Assembly: GCA_030427885.1 (NCBI GenBank)
Contig: JAUICM010000001.1
Coordinates: 620,001 to 684,000 of the forward strand
Direction: 5' to 3'
Length of the DNA: 64,000 nt
From: Rhodothermia bacterium
GTDB lineage: Bacteria > Bacteroidota > Rhodothermia > Balneolales > Balneolaceae
How positions within the stretch are numbered: the stretch's first letter is position 1; every line of letters begins with the position of its first letter. The notes beneath the pieces were generated by a model. That model was not told the DNA's origin and ran no database searches. It saw only the letters and a list, made by a program, of their open reading frames with translations. Shown piece by piece: positions 56,901-64,000 of the stretch. Made by a program: the position numbers and the translations under genes.

Positions 56901-56989
56901 TGGAGTTTACGATCGATGGGATCACATTCAAACCTTTTTATGAGACTTATGACCGGTATTCCGTGTACCTGGATGTGAATTTGCAGTAG
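53942..56989 (+). CDS. GH127 beta-L-arabinofuranosidase with N-terminal LamG domain
   Basis: 1015 residues; signal peptide (ILIISFIVIFVSLLSHALHA-QS). Residues about 30-245 are a LamG/concanavalin-like domain (LTARYTFNENVKDWSRNNLH; SLSISAWVFPASDN). After a linker, the GH127 (DUF1680) catalytic part starts near 375: RGHATGHYLTALAQSY, then the zinc site with Glu744 and Cys746 in GGQNETCATYNMLKLTR and Cys814-Cys815 in GFTCCNGTALES; one cysteine of this site acts as the nucleophile in characterised enzymes. It removes beta-L-arabinofuranose from arabinooligosaccharides. The LamG fusion suggests binding to a polymer. Confidence 0.9.
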   Translation: MKTTILIISFIVIFVSLLSHALHAQSGDQILDGIGETGLTARYTFNENVKDWSRNNLHGSIQGSYEFVSDRLFNSVLGISDESETYITLPGEVLKGQESLSISAWVFPASDNNNQYVFDFGTFPSSHFFISPSGTRGEKGLTAQIVNGSENHSVRGPSMNMFQWNHIAIVIDAPSKTLRLYLNGDLIDEVSGVSLALNELFENAGKNKLYIGRSIAPDFTRLNARLYDFRVYRIPLSSDQISNIRMNALQEGLAQAQKRREAEQRLPEFPVSESQLYNKFLLSVPDVEVETTVGHLPRLPRYIQGVYRDNIDGPDVRVIWPAPENNSLVLKSGTYTVTGTVPGSDLQPKAIVTIKPAAPPVAPGRTLEPFELDQVSLDPDEYGNKTKFIENRDKFINGLASSNPDNFLYMFRNAFGQEQPDGAEALGGWDSQETKLRGHATGHYLTALAQSYGSLSYDPTLRKDFAQKMDYMVEKLYNLSQLSGKARTPGGKFVSDPTAVPPGPGKIDYSSDLSEDGIRTDYENWGEGFISAYPPDQFIMLEQGARYGTDETRIWAPYYTLHKILAGLMDVYEVTGNKKALKTVKGMGNWVHARLSEVSNDSLLSMWNRYIAGEFGGMNEAMARLSRITGEPKYLETARLFDNIRMFFGGVDRSHGLAKNVDMIRGLHSNQHIPQIMGALEIYRDSESPEYYRIADNFWTKATGDYMYSIGGVAGARTPNNAECFVAQPATLYENGFSAGGQNETCATYNMLKLTRNLFLYNPDAKLMDYYERSLYNHILASVAKDSPANTYHVPLRPGSVKQFENADMSGFTCCNGTALESSTKLQNSIYFKSADNQTLYVNLFVSSTLHWSDRDITISQVTSFPKEDHSKLIINGDGDFDMQIRVPKWATGGFIVKINGIIQDLNSSPGSYLSLKRNWENGDSVEIKMPFEFRLEPVMDQQNIASLFYGPILLAAQEPEARVEWRKVTLNAKDLSRSISGDPSQLEFTIDGITFKPFYETYDRYSVYLDVNLQ

Positions 56990-57006
56990 GATTAATTCAA
57001 TCGCCC

Positions 57007-57228
57007 CTACGGGTATGATTTCTTCAGTATCTTTTCACGAACACTTTTCAAATACGTCTGTCCGATTGGAATCTGATGCCTTCCTATCGTATTAGTATTT
57101 CCCTGAATGGTTGTGATCTTATCTACAGCTACAATGAATGAACGATGTACCCGTAAGAAGTTTGAGGACGGCAACATTTCTTCCATATTCGATATTTTTT
57201 CATGAACAAGCAGTTCTTCGGTATCCAT
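57007..57228 (-). pseudogene. Truncated LytTR DNA-binding domain
   Basis: A 73-codon frame reads MEEMLPSSNFLRVHRSFIVA, DKITTIQGNTNTIGRHQIPI, GQTYLKSVREKIL, which is the C-terminal two-thirds of a LytTR domain. The N-terminal strands and any receiver domain are absent, and an in-frame stop lies 13 codons upstream of the first Met. It is likely a remnant of a LytTR response regulator gene. It is the only regulator-like sequence in the sugar region, so the cluster may have lost its local regulator. Confidence 0.72.
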
Positions 57229-57376
57229 ATTTAGGGCAGCTTTGTATGCGATGGTTGAAACACCCTAAGTACAAGATGTCCCATTAGTTTTGAAAAACTT
57301 TGTGATCTATTTGGAACTAATTCCTTAACCGGTTAAACTTCAGATGCCCAACCACCTAATTTAAAAGTTCATTGGA

Positions 57377-58237
57377 ATGAAACTTCTATTTCTCTTCTCA
57401 GCTCTCATGCTGGTTGGTAGCTCTGTATCCGCGCAAAATAAAACCGATATCAGTTTGTCCTGGAAAGATTCCGGGAAGCAGGAATCTGAAATCAGTTCTG
57501 AATCGGGTGATCTATACGAAAAGGTGGAACACCATGGTCCGGCAGTAGAAAACGAGTGGCTGGGCCTTCGCCTCTATTTCGATCATAAGGTTGCTATCGA
57601 TGTATATAACAAAACCAAGGCACAGCTGGAGTTTAAAGGAGCTATGTGGTATCCAACAGAAGAACAACAAAAGGAAGGCTGGGGAGCCGATCAGTACAAA
57701 GCAGGTTCTACTGTAGGTTTGGGAGGTGTGCGTCTTTGGGATGGCGAGAAAGCTCAGTTCCTTGATCCGGTAACTATGAGAACAGCCCGTGTTAAAAAAG
57801 AAGTGAATCTGTCTTACATGGAAATGCTTTCTGAAAACGTACCATACAAGGGTGACTCCATTGATGTACTGGTTCGTGTAACTGTGTATTCCGGAAGTCG
57901 CGAAGCCAAAGTGGAAGCTTTTGCTTTCAGCTCAGAGCCCGTCCAGTTTGTAACCGGCATCAACTACCACCCTACCACCGAAGTATTTGAAGGAGAAGAT
58001 TACATTGCAACCTGGGGACTTCATCCAGAAGATGTTGCCGCATTCCGACTCAAAATCGGGGCAGCGATCAAGTACGATCCTGATGATTATGTTCAAAAAG
58101 AAAAAACAAAAGATCAGGTCTTATTGATCTCCAAACCAACCAACTACCTTTCTACCCATATCACATCTGCTGGTGGATTGGAAAAAGGCTTTGATACAGC
58201 TGAGGGATTCATGAACTATGTAAAGGGGCTTCATTAG
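57377..58237 (+). CDS. Exported DUF4861-family protein
   Basis: 286 residues; signal peptide (LLFLFSALMLVGSSVSA-QN). GDLYEKVEHHGPAVENEWLG, LRLYFDHKVAIDVYNKTKAQ, GAGSTVGLGG-type segment (KAGSTVGLGGVRLWDGEKA) match DUF4861, a family of exported beta-rich proteins common in polysaccharide-degradation loci of Bacteroidota. A carbohydrate-processing or -binding role is likely but unproven. It converges on DUF6807 with a palindromic hairpin between them. Confidence 0.78.
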   Translation: MKLLFLFSALMLVGSSVSAQNKTDISLSWKDSGKQESEISSESGDLYEKVEHHGPAVENEWLGLRLYFDHKVAIDVYNKTKAQLEFKGAMWYPTEEQQKEGWGADQYKAGSTVGLGGVRLWDGEKAQFLDPVTMRTARVKKEVNLSYMEMLSENVPYKGDSIDVLVRVTVYSGSREAKVEAFAFSSEPVQFVTGINYHPTTEVFEGEDYIATWGLHPEDVAAFRLKIGAAIKYDPDDYVQKEKTKDQVLLISKPTNYLSTHITSAGGLEKGFDTAEGFMNYVKGLH

Positions 58238-58252
58238 AAACTTTTATTTGTC

Positions 58253-58297
58253 ATGCTGAACTTCTGTTCTGCCATATACACTACGGAAGTTCAGCAT
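58253..58297. terminator. Hairpin between convergent genes (dispersed-repeat type)
   Basis: ATGCTGAACTTC (58253-58264) and GAAGTTCAGCAT (58286-58297) are perfect complements with a 21-base loop. The TCATGCTGAACTT...AAGTTCAGCAT pattern resembles an intergenic palindrome I have seen widely in Bacteroidota and Chlorobi. It likely terminates both DUF4861 and DUF6807 transcripts. Confidence 0.65.
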
Positions 58298-58299
58298 AT

Positions 58300-59259
58300 T
58301 TATTCACCGTTCGAGTATGCTGAAAAAGCCTTCTCTGCCATATCAGCCGTAAACTCTCCGTCGAACACGATCATCCTGTACTTCAATGTATAAGTGTTAC
58401 CTGGCTGCATGGTCCAGTCAGAAAATTTGGTTGGGAAAAAGCAGATGAACATATCTCCTTCGGGCCAAATTCGTAAAGGCTCAGGGTGGTTGTAATTACC
58501 CGGATCTCCCATCAAAACGGCCCCTCCTTTTCCATCACCAAGCTTCCCTTCAATGATAACCCATTCCGCCAAAGATCCATCAGCTTCAGCACGGTTGGTG
58601 ATCCCTTTAGAAGTAAGAATTGAAGCAGTGCTATCAGTCCACTCAGGAGTTGCTCTCCATCCGAACCCGCCATACCGATATTCCAGGATCTTAAATGGAT
58701 TTTCAGTTGCAGGAGTATAATCAAAAGTGAAATCTATGATGTATTGTCCCTCATCGGCATCATGAATCCTAACCGTTTGAATCTCATTCAGCGCCACTTT
58801 ATTCTTTCCATTTTTAAGAACCACATGCTCGTGAAGAACTTTATAGCTCAATGCATCTTCTGATTCTTCAATTGATTTAAATCCTGCGAAGCGGACAGTA
58901 CCTTCGTTCTTATACAGATTCCAAAAATCCAGTGTGTCCCCTTCAAACAGAGTATGTGTCCATGGATTCCAGACTCCGTAATGGTGATAATGATCTTCAG
59001 GCTGAATACGGGTAAGCACTTTTCCGGATGGAGTTTTAAGAGGATGAATAAAACCACTTCGTTTAAATAAAGTATCAACCCCTTCCGGTGGATACACAGT
59101 TTCATACTGATATGTCAGTAGCGTATCAGATCCTGAAGTTATGTGTAGCTGTCCATCTTTTTTTATGCCATGCATACCATCCGCGTTTCTGTTACCACCA
59201 CAGTGAATTCCAAATAGTACTATGGCTGTTATTATGATCCAATCAGACTTCATATCCAC
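58300..59259 (-). CDS. DUF6807 (PmoA-family) lipoprotein
   Basis: 319 residues; lipobox VLFGIHC near residue 20. The DUF6807 signature is clear: SGFIHPLKTPSGKVLTRIQP, EDHYHHYGVWNPWTHTLFEG, DTLDFWNLYKNEGTVRFAGF and ILEYRYGGFGWRATPEW. These proteins are frequent in polysaccharide-degradation loci and are sometimes annotated PmoA; the biochemical function is unknown. It is divergent from the SMP-30 gene and convergent with DUF4861. The start could be ATG 59259 or 59253. Confidence 0.82.
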   Translation of the reverse strand: MDMKSDWIIITAIVLFGIHCGGNRNADGMHGIKKDGQLHITSGSDTLLTYQYETVYPPEGVDTLFKRSGFIHPLKTPSGKVLTRIQPEDHYHHYGVWNPWTHTLFEGDTLDFWNLYKNEGTVRFAGFKSIEESEDALSYKVLHEHVVLKNGKNKVALNEIQTVRIHDADEGQYIIDFTFDYTPATENPFKILEYRYGGFGWRATPEWTDSTASILTSKGITNRAEADGSLAEWVIIEGKLGDGKGGAVLMGDPGNYNHPEPLRIWPEGDMFICFFPTKFSDWTMQPGNTYTLKYRMIVFDGEFTADMAEKAFSAYSNGE

Positions 59260-59367
59260 TTTTTTATTTTTTGAAATATGTTGATTTGATCCTTCAAATG
59301 CTAAAGCTATTGATTTGATGAACTTTGAGTTTTATCCTGTCTGAAATCATAAACACCGGAGTCTACA

Positions 59368-60261
59368 TTGAAGCACCTCAAACTCACTCTCATACTTTTC
59401 ATATTCATAGCTGGCTCTGTTTCAGCAAGACAAAGTTCTATCATAAAAGATGGAGCTGAACTGACCCGTATTTCAAATAAGTTTTCTTTCACCGAAGGGC
59501 CGGTAGCTGATAAGGACGGAAATGTTTACTTCACCGATCAACCCAATAACAAGATCCTGAAATGGTCGCATGAATCAGGAAACATTGAGGTATATCTCAA
59601 TGAAAGTTTACGGGCAAATGGATTATATATCGATCATAAGGGGAATCTCCTGGCTTGTGCCGATGAGAAGAATCAGTTGGTCAGTATCAATAAGGACAAG
59701 AATATTACGGTGCTTATTAACGATTTTGAAGGAAAACGCTTAAATGGCCCAAATGACCTTTGGGTTGACCCGCAAGGCGGTATCTATTTTACCGATCCCT
59801 TTTACAAAAGGGATTATTGGGATCACTCAGAGAAAGAAATAAAGGAAGAACGCGTATACTATTTTGATCCTGAGACCAAAGAACTCCGGGTTGCTGCCGA
59901 CGATGTCATAAAACCCAACGGTATCATTGGTTCACCCGATGGTAAGTTTCTTTTTATAGCCGATATCGGAGACGGTAAAACCTACCGTTATTCCATCCAT
60001 GAAGATCACAGCCTCTCCGACCGCACACTTATTGCTAAAATGGGCTCTGATGGGGTTACACTAGATACTCAAGGTAACCTCTATTTAACCGGAAATGGTG
60101 TAACGGTATTCAACAGTTCAGGAGAACAGATCGAACATATTGAAGTTCCTGAAGGCTGGACTGCCAATGTTACTTTTGGAGGCGCTGAAAAGGATATCCT
60201 GTTTATAACTGCTATGGGTTCCGTGTATACCCTGGAGATGAATGTTAAAGGTGCTAATTAA
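59368..60261 (+). CDS. Exported SMP-30/gluconolactonase-family protein
   Basis: 297 residues from TTG 59368; signal peptide (LKLTLILFIFIAGSVSARQ). Beta-propeller lactonase: LTRISNKFSFTEGPVADKDG (metal Glu), ANGLYIDHKGNLLACAD, RLNGPNDLWVDPQGGIYFTD (metal Asn/Asp), KPNGIIGSPDGKFLFIAD and GSDGVTLDTQGNLYLTG. Such enzymes hydrolyse aldonolactones, which is the missing lactone step between a pentose dehydrogenase and the pentonate dehydratase at 46 kb. It is periplasmic, so lactone would have to form outside the cytoplasm; assignment to the pathway is therefore only plausible. Confidence 0.82.
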   Translation: MKHLKLTLILFIFIAGSVSARQSSIIKDGAELTRISNKFSFTEGPVADKDGNVYFTDQPNNKILKWSHESGNIEVYLNESLRANGLYIDHKGNLLACADEKNQLVSINKDKNITVLINDFEGKRLNGPNDLWVDPQGGIYFTDPFYKRDYWDHSEKEIKEERVYYFDPETKELRVAADDVIKPNGIIGSPDGKFLFIADIGDGKTYRYSIHEDHSLSDRTLIAKMGSDGVTLDTQGNLYLTGNGVTVFNSSGEQIEHIEVPEGWTANVTFGGAEKDILFITAMGSVYTLEMNVKGAN

Positions 60262-60265
60262 CTAT

Positions 60266-61450
60266 TCAGGCCGGTTCACATGCAATCGCGACCTTTCCCT
60301 GAGCTGCAGTTTCAGTAAAGATCAGAAAATTTTCACCGCCATCTTTGAGCTTGAATTTATTCTTTAACTCATTTGTTTTCATGGGATAATTTTTGGCGAT
60401 CAGGTTAACCCATCCATTTGGATATCTCTTCTTGATCTCCTTTTTATTGGGTTTAAAGATTTCGTTCACTTTAAATATCCTACCTGGAAAATCCTTTTTC
60501 ATATCATCTGAAGTATACAAATGGGTATGACTATGAAGTTTATTGAGATCGAACTCCAGCCCGATCAGATGAAAAGCTCCGGCTTTTCGAATTGCTGCGT
60601 TGGGATCGTAGATATAATTCCTGGGCTTCGATATCTCACAAAATGCTTCCAGTTCTTCTGAATAACTAAAACTGAACTCCTGATCCTCTCTTTTATCGGA
60701 AATGTTCCAGGCCTGAATTTCAGCCTCACCTTCAAAACCCCTTCCCAGATAGAACAAGATCTCTTTTACTTCATTATCAACGGCTAAAACCTGAACGCGA
60801 TAGGTGTCCGATAGATCTTTCAGTGTTTTCTTTATATCCAGCATTGGAGAAGCTTTTATCACTATTTCCTCACCTTTCGATATAAGAAGCTCATGGAGTT
60901 CAATTATATTCGGAGCACAATCTTCCAGGGCATACAACCTCCTGGCATTCATATCTCTTCGGGAAGGATCCACATAGATCACATCAAAATGCCGGTCGGT
61001 TTCCTTAAGAAAGGATTCTGCATCGATATTTATCACAGAAACCTGTTTCCTGAACAACTCAAAATTGTGTTCAATAATGGCACACAATTCCGGGTTAGTC
61101 TCAACATACGTTGAAAGATCAAAACGATCGCTGATATAAAAAAGATCAACCCCACTCCCACCAGTCAGGTCCAGAAAGGTATGGCCGCCTTTCCATCGGG
61201 CTTTAAATTTTGCTGTTATTTCTGATGAAGCCTGCTCAAGATTTCCTTTTGGTGGAAATATGATCTCCTGATTACTCACCCACTCCGGTAATTTGTTCTT
61301 CACTTTTTGCCTGGATGCGATCTGAGCAGCAATCTCACGAATGGGCAGATCCGGGTACCGGTCGGCTTTAAGCATTAAATCATTTGGATCATCATTTATG
61401 TGATCCTGAATGAATTGTATAACTTCCGGGTTTGTAAGTTGTGTGACCAT
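60266..61450 (-). CDS. Class I methyltransferase with THUMP-like domain
   Basis: 394 residues. The central Rossmann part has FLDLTGGSGVDLFYISDRFD (motif I) and FDVIYVDPSRRDMNARRLYA, a DPxRR motif in place of the NPPY/DPPY of nucleic-acid methyltransferases. The N-terminal helical part (QVKNKLPEW, IIFPPKGNLEQASSE) and the C-terminal segment ILTRNYP-like (WVNLIAKNYPMKTNELKNKF) match the THUMP-like proteins of Bacteroidota. Presumably an RNA methyltransferase of unknown target. It is divergent from the desaturase with only 22 bp between starts. Confidence 0.8.
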   Translation of the reverse strand: MVTQLTNPEVIQFIQDHINDDPNDLMLKADRYPDLPIREIAAQIASRQKVKNKLPEWVSNQEIIFPPKGNLEQASSEITAKFKARWKGGHTFLDLTGGSGVDLFYISDRFDLSTYVETNPELCAIIEHNFELFRKQVSVINIDAESFLKETDRHFDVIYVDPSRRDMNARRLYALEDCAPNIIELHELLISKGEEIVIKASPMLDIKKTLKDLSDTYRVQVLAVDNEVKEILFYLGRGFEGEAEIQAWNISDKREDQEFSFSYSEELEAFCEISKPRNYIYDPNAAIRKAGAFHLIGLEFDLNKLHSHTHLYTSDDMKKDFPGRIFKVNEIFKPNKKEIKKRYPNGWVNLIAKNYPMKTNELKNKFKLKDGGENFLIFTETAAQGKVAIACEPA

Positions 61451-61472
61451 AGCTAAAGATAGGATTAATCAT

Positions 61473-62951
61473 TTGAAAATTTCAGTAATTGGTGCCGGAA
61501 TCGGTGGATTGTCTGTAGCTTGTCTTCTGGCATCAAAAGGACACCATGTTTCCGTTTTTGAAAAGAATTCCAGGGTTGGTGGAAAGATGAATTTGATTGA
61601 AGCCGAAGGATTTAGATTCGACACCGGACCCAGCCTGTTAACTATGCCTCATGTACTGAATAAACTCTTCCAGGTTTGCGGAACCAAACTGGAAGATCAT
61701 CTTGAACTTATCCCTCTCGATCCTCTTTGCCGGTACTTTTATAAGGACGGAACAGTCTTTGATTCCTACGCTGATCGTGCAAAAAGCATGGAAGAGATCA
61801 GTACATTTTCCGATTCTGAATCCAAAGCTTACTCAGAATTTCTTGACCACAGCTCAAAGCTATACGAAAAGACTGCTGATGCGTTCATCTTCAATCCCTT
61901 GTTTGATCTGAATGACCTCAAAGAACTTGACCTGCTCTCCTTCTTTGGTATCGATGCCTTTACTAACGTCAGCAAACGTGTTGACAGCTATTTTAAGTCT
62001 GAATATCTCCGAAAGTTCTTCAAGCGCTTCACAACCTATAATGGATCCAATCCATGGGTGGCCCCCGCCACTTTGAATGTAATCCCTCATGTGGAACTTG
62101 ATCAGGGCGGGTATTATGTAAAAGGGGGACTTTACAAGATCGCTGAAACCCTGTTCTGGCTGGCTGGTTCATTGGGAGTTGAATTTCAGTTTAATGCGGA
62201 AGTGCAGAGAATTGAAACAAATGATCACACCGTTACCGGAATACATTCCAATGATGAATTCTACCCCGCTGATCTGGTCGTCTCCAACAGTGATTCCACA
62301 GAGACCATCCTTCACCTTCTGCCTGATTCTGTAATATCAGGGTCAAAAAAAACAAAGCAATCTAATATAGAGCCTTCCTGCTCCGGGTTTGTGCTATTGC
62401 TGGGATTAAACAATAAGTATGAAGAACTGTCTCACCACAACATATTTTTCAGTGGGGATTATGAACAGGAATTCAATCAGATCTTTTCAAATAAGGTAAT
62501 GCCGGATGATCCAACCATTTATGTTGCGAACACATCACACACGGATCCCAAGCACGCTCCAAAGGAAGGTTCTAATCTGTTTGTTCTAATTAATGCGCCC
62601 TACCTCTCTGATAGTTATAACTGGAAAAAAGAGGCTGAACAGTATGAACTGAAAGTTATCACAGAGCTCGAGAAAAGAGGTTTAAATGATCTCAGGGATC
62701 ATATAGTTTTCAAAGAGCGTATAACTCCTGTGGATTTCTACGACAAGTATCGTTCTAACAAAGGGAGTATTTACGGCACCTCATCCAACAGCAGGATGTC
62801 TGCATTCCTGAGACCAAGAAATAAATCGAGAGAAATAGATGGGCTTTATTTTGTAGGGGGTTCAACCCATCCAGGAGGCGGGATCCCTCTTGTTGTTCAG
62901 TCAGCTTTTAATGCCCTTGAACTCATCGAGCGGTACGAATTTACTGATTGA
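61473..62951 (+). CDS. Carotenoid (phytoene-type) desaturase
   Basis: FAD-dependent desaturase, CrtI/CrtD family. 492 residues from TTG 61473 (LKISVIGAGIGGLSVACLLA); the frame extends to 61410 but would overlap the divergent gene. Dinucleotide motif GAGIGGLSVAC, the substrate-side GGKMNLIEAEGFRFDTGPSL, LTMPHVLN and the C-terminal FAD-binding GLYFVGGSTHPGGGIPLVVQ. It makes carotenoid double bonds; which desaturation step is uncertain, and CrtD-like activity is possible. No crtB is adjacent. It overlaps the convergent phosphoesterase gene by 11 bp. Confidence 0.87.
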   Translation: MKISVIGAGIGGLSVACLLASKGHHVSVFEKNSRVGGKMNLIEAEGFRFDTGPSLLTMPHVLNKLFQVCGTKLEDHLELIPLDPLCRYFYKDGTVFDSYADRAKSMEEISTFSDSESKAYSEFLDHSSKLYEKTADAFIFNPLFDLNDLKELDLLSFFGIDAFTNVSKRVDSYFKSEYLRKFFKRFTTYNGSNPWVAPATLNVIPHVELDQGGYYVKGGLYKIAETLFWLAGSLGVEFQFNAEVQRIETNDHTVTGIHSNDEFYPADLVVSNSDSTETILHLLPDSVISGSKKTKQSNIEPSCSGFVLLLGLNNKYEELSHHNIFFSGDYEQEFNQIFSNKVMPDDPTIYVANTSHTDPKHAPKEGSNLFVLINAPYLSDSYNWKKEAEQYELKVITELEKRGLNDLRDHIVFKERITPVDFYDKYRSNKGSIYGTSSNSRMSAFLRPRNKSREIDGLYFVGGSTHPGGGIPLVVQSAFNALELIERYEFTD

Positions 62952-63450
62952 TACCAACCTTACCCAGGTTGATCACTTCCACATTGATGATCTTGCCTTT
63001 GTCAATATCAAAACGAACAATGGTTCTGTATTCCTGAAAACCTTGCCGGCCTGCAGCGCCGGGATTCATATACAGCATTTTATGCAGTCCCTGATCGCGT
63101 GCGATTTTAAGGATATGAGAATGGCCACAGATGAAAACATCGGGAGTATCACTTTCGATTTCTGCACGAATGGGAATACAATAACGCCCCGGAATTCCAC
63201 CAATATGAGTCATCCAGAACTTGATGCCATCCCGCTCAAATCGCTGGTGCAACGGGTATTCTTTTCTGATATCCTGACCATCGATATTTCCATATACCCC
63301 TATCAGCGGAGCGATCTTCTCCAGTTCTTCAGCGATACTGATAGTACCGAAGTCCCCTGCGTGCCAGATTTCATCACAATCTTTGAAGTACTCAAAAACC
63401 TGTGGATCCAGGTAATTATGCGTATCGGAAATAAGACCTATTTTGATCAT
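62941..63450 (-). CDS. YfcE/MJ0936-type metallophosphoesterase
   Basis: 169 residues. Metal-binding motifs of the calcineurin-like fold: GLISDTHNYLD (first Asp/His), WHAGDFG, GNIDG, HIGGIPGRY, and GHSHILKIARDQG. It should hydrolyse phosphodiesters; small members of this family act on nucleotides or cofactors, substrate unknown. It converges on the carotenoid desaturase with an 11-bp overlap at the 3' ends. Confidence 0.88.
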   Translation of the reverse strand: MIKIGLISDTHNYLDPQVFEYFKDCDEIWHAGDFGTISIAEELEKIAPLIGVYGNIDGQDIRKEYPLHQRFERDGIKFWMTHIGGIPGRYCIPIRAEIESDTPDVFICGHSHILKIARDQGLHKMLYMNPGAAGRQGFQEYRTIVRFDIDKGKIINVEVINLGKVGINQ

Positions 63451-63553
63451 ACAATTTTGCTATCATCAGTCCGGTTATGACCGGCAAAACAACGATATTT
63501 TTGCATTATTCAACATCAAAAGACTAAACATAAGCAATAGTTGATTCATTTCA

Positions 63554-64000
63554 TTGAACGGATTTAGCATTATCATAGTAACCTGGAACGGACTTGAACA
63601 CCTGAAGACCTTTCTTCCTTCAGTGATGAGTACCAAATATGAAAACTTTGAGGTTGTCCTTGCCGATAACGCCTCATCTGATGGTTCAGTAGAGTGGGTC
63701 ACAGAACATTATCCGGAGGTGATCATTGCTTCTTTTGATGAGAATTATGGGTACACCGGCGGTAATAACCGTGCAGTTTCCTATGCCAGTAAGGAAATCC
63801 TTCTCTTTTTGAATAATGATGTACGTGTAGATGAACACTGGCTGGATGGACTTAACAGTGTATTCGAAATGGATGAAGATATTGCCGTTTCTCAGCCTAA
63901 GTTGCTCTCATACAAAGAGCCCGATCACTTTGAATACGCCGGGGCTGCAGGAGGCTTCATCGATAAACTTGGTTATCCCTTTTGTCGAGGCAGGATCATG
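63554..64000 (+). CDS. Family-2 glycosyltransferase, truncated by the window end
   Basis: 149 codons are visible; the gene continues past the window. The likely start is TTG 63554 (LNGFSIIIVTWNGLEHLKTF); an in-frame stop at 63542 excludes an upstream start beyond two codons. GT2 (GT-A) features: SIIIVTWNG, LADNASSDGSVEWV, NYGYTGGNNRAVSYA, and the DxD-like FLNNDVRVDEHW. The pattern resembles dTDP-rhamnosyl transferases of surface-polysaccharide pathways. Sugar specificity is unknown. Confidence 0.85.
   Translation, partial: MNGFSIIIVTWNGLEHLKTFLPSVMSTKYENFEVVLADNASSDGSVEWVTEHYPEVIIASFDENYGYTGGNNRAVSYASKEILLFLNNDVRVDEHWLDGLNSVFEMDEDIAVSQPKLLSYKEPDHFEYAGAAGGFIDKLGYPFCRGRIM

Overview
The window is a gene-dense bacterial chromosome segment of moderate GC from the FCB group. 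It most resembles Balneolota (Balneola, Gracilimonas and relatives), although this is inference from gene content rather than from a marker gene. Supporting traits are many exported proteins with short signal peptides or lipoboxes, a monomeric NADP isocitrate dehydrogenase, a GWxTD-type protein, a DUF2795 protein, an M1 peptidase, weak Shine-Dalgarno signals and repeated use of TTG starts. No rRNA, tRNA, CRISPR array, prophage or insertion sequence was seen.

Layout. 1-6.1 kb: two exported proteins, mtaB, a family-4 uracil-DNA glycosylase, dnaB and an M28 peptidase. 6.1-8.0 kb: a low-coding stretch holding a solitary integron-type gene cassette (a lipoprotein gene plus an attC-like hairpin) and a 32-codon remnant of a glycosyltransferase gene. 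8.0-10.3 kb: a two-subunit GMC sugar dehydrogenase. 10.3-13.6 kb (minus): a small membrane protein, mutL and a DUF3524 glycosyltransferase of the tRNA-queuosine mannosyltransferase type. 13.9-24.3 kb: monomeric IDH, M1 peptidase, a cupin, a phosphodiesterase-like protein, lipoproteins, a cytochrome c, two small membrane proteins and an acyl-CoA carboxylase beta subunit. 24.4-29.2 kb (plus): a GWxTD protein, pdxA, a methyltransferase, ftsE and queG. 29.3-35.3 kb (minus): ECF sigma factor, ppx/gppA, prmA, a glutaminyl-cyclase-like M28 enzyme, an SDR, gatA and tatA. 35.4-40.9 kb: DUF2795, an Omp85 protein, a cNMP-binding protein, rlmD and a hydrolase.

41-60.3 kb is a carbohydrate region: GH3, an aldo/keto reductase, a serine hydrolase, then a compact three-gene Weimberg-type (non-phosphorylating) pentose route. 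That route consists of an IlvD/Edd sugar-acid dehydratase, an FAH-family 2-keto-3-deoxy-pentonate dehydratase and a 2-oxoglutarate semialdehyde dehydrogenase. Further on are GH43-CBM6, LamG-GH127, DUF4861, DUF6807 and an SMP-30/gluconolactonase gene. Together they fit release of arabinose or xylose from glycans and its oxidation to 2-oxoglutarate. No SusC/SusD pair, sugar transporter or pentose 1-dehydrogenase is visible here. 60.3-64 kb: a THUMP-like methyltransferase, a carotenoid desaturase, a YfcE-like phosphoesterase and a truncated family-2 glycosyltransferase.

The most notable structure lies between the Weimberg genes and GH43 (50.56-51.86 kb). Three short promoterless genes in one orientation are each followed by an attC-like imperfect palindrome. 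In two of the three cassettes the 7-bp R'' core is the exact reverse complement of that cassette's own first bases, as expected of integron cassettes. The third site is collapsed to 39 bp. No integrase is present, so this is a CALIN-type array, and a related solitary cassette sits 44 kb away. Other points of interest are a MutL and a family-4 UDG that have lost the residues for nuclease metal binding and for the Fe-S cluster respectively, a 16-bp hairpin abutting the pdxA start, and a perfect DnaA box just upstream of dnaB.
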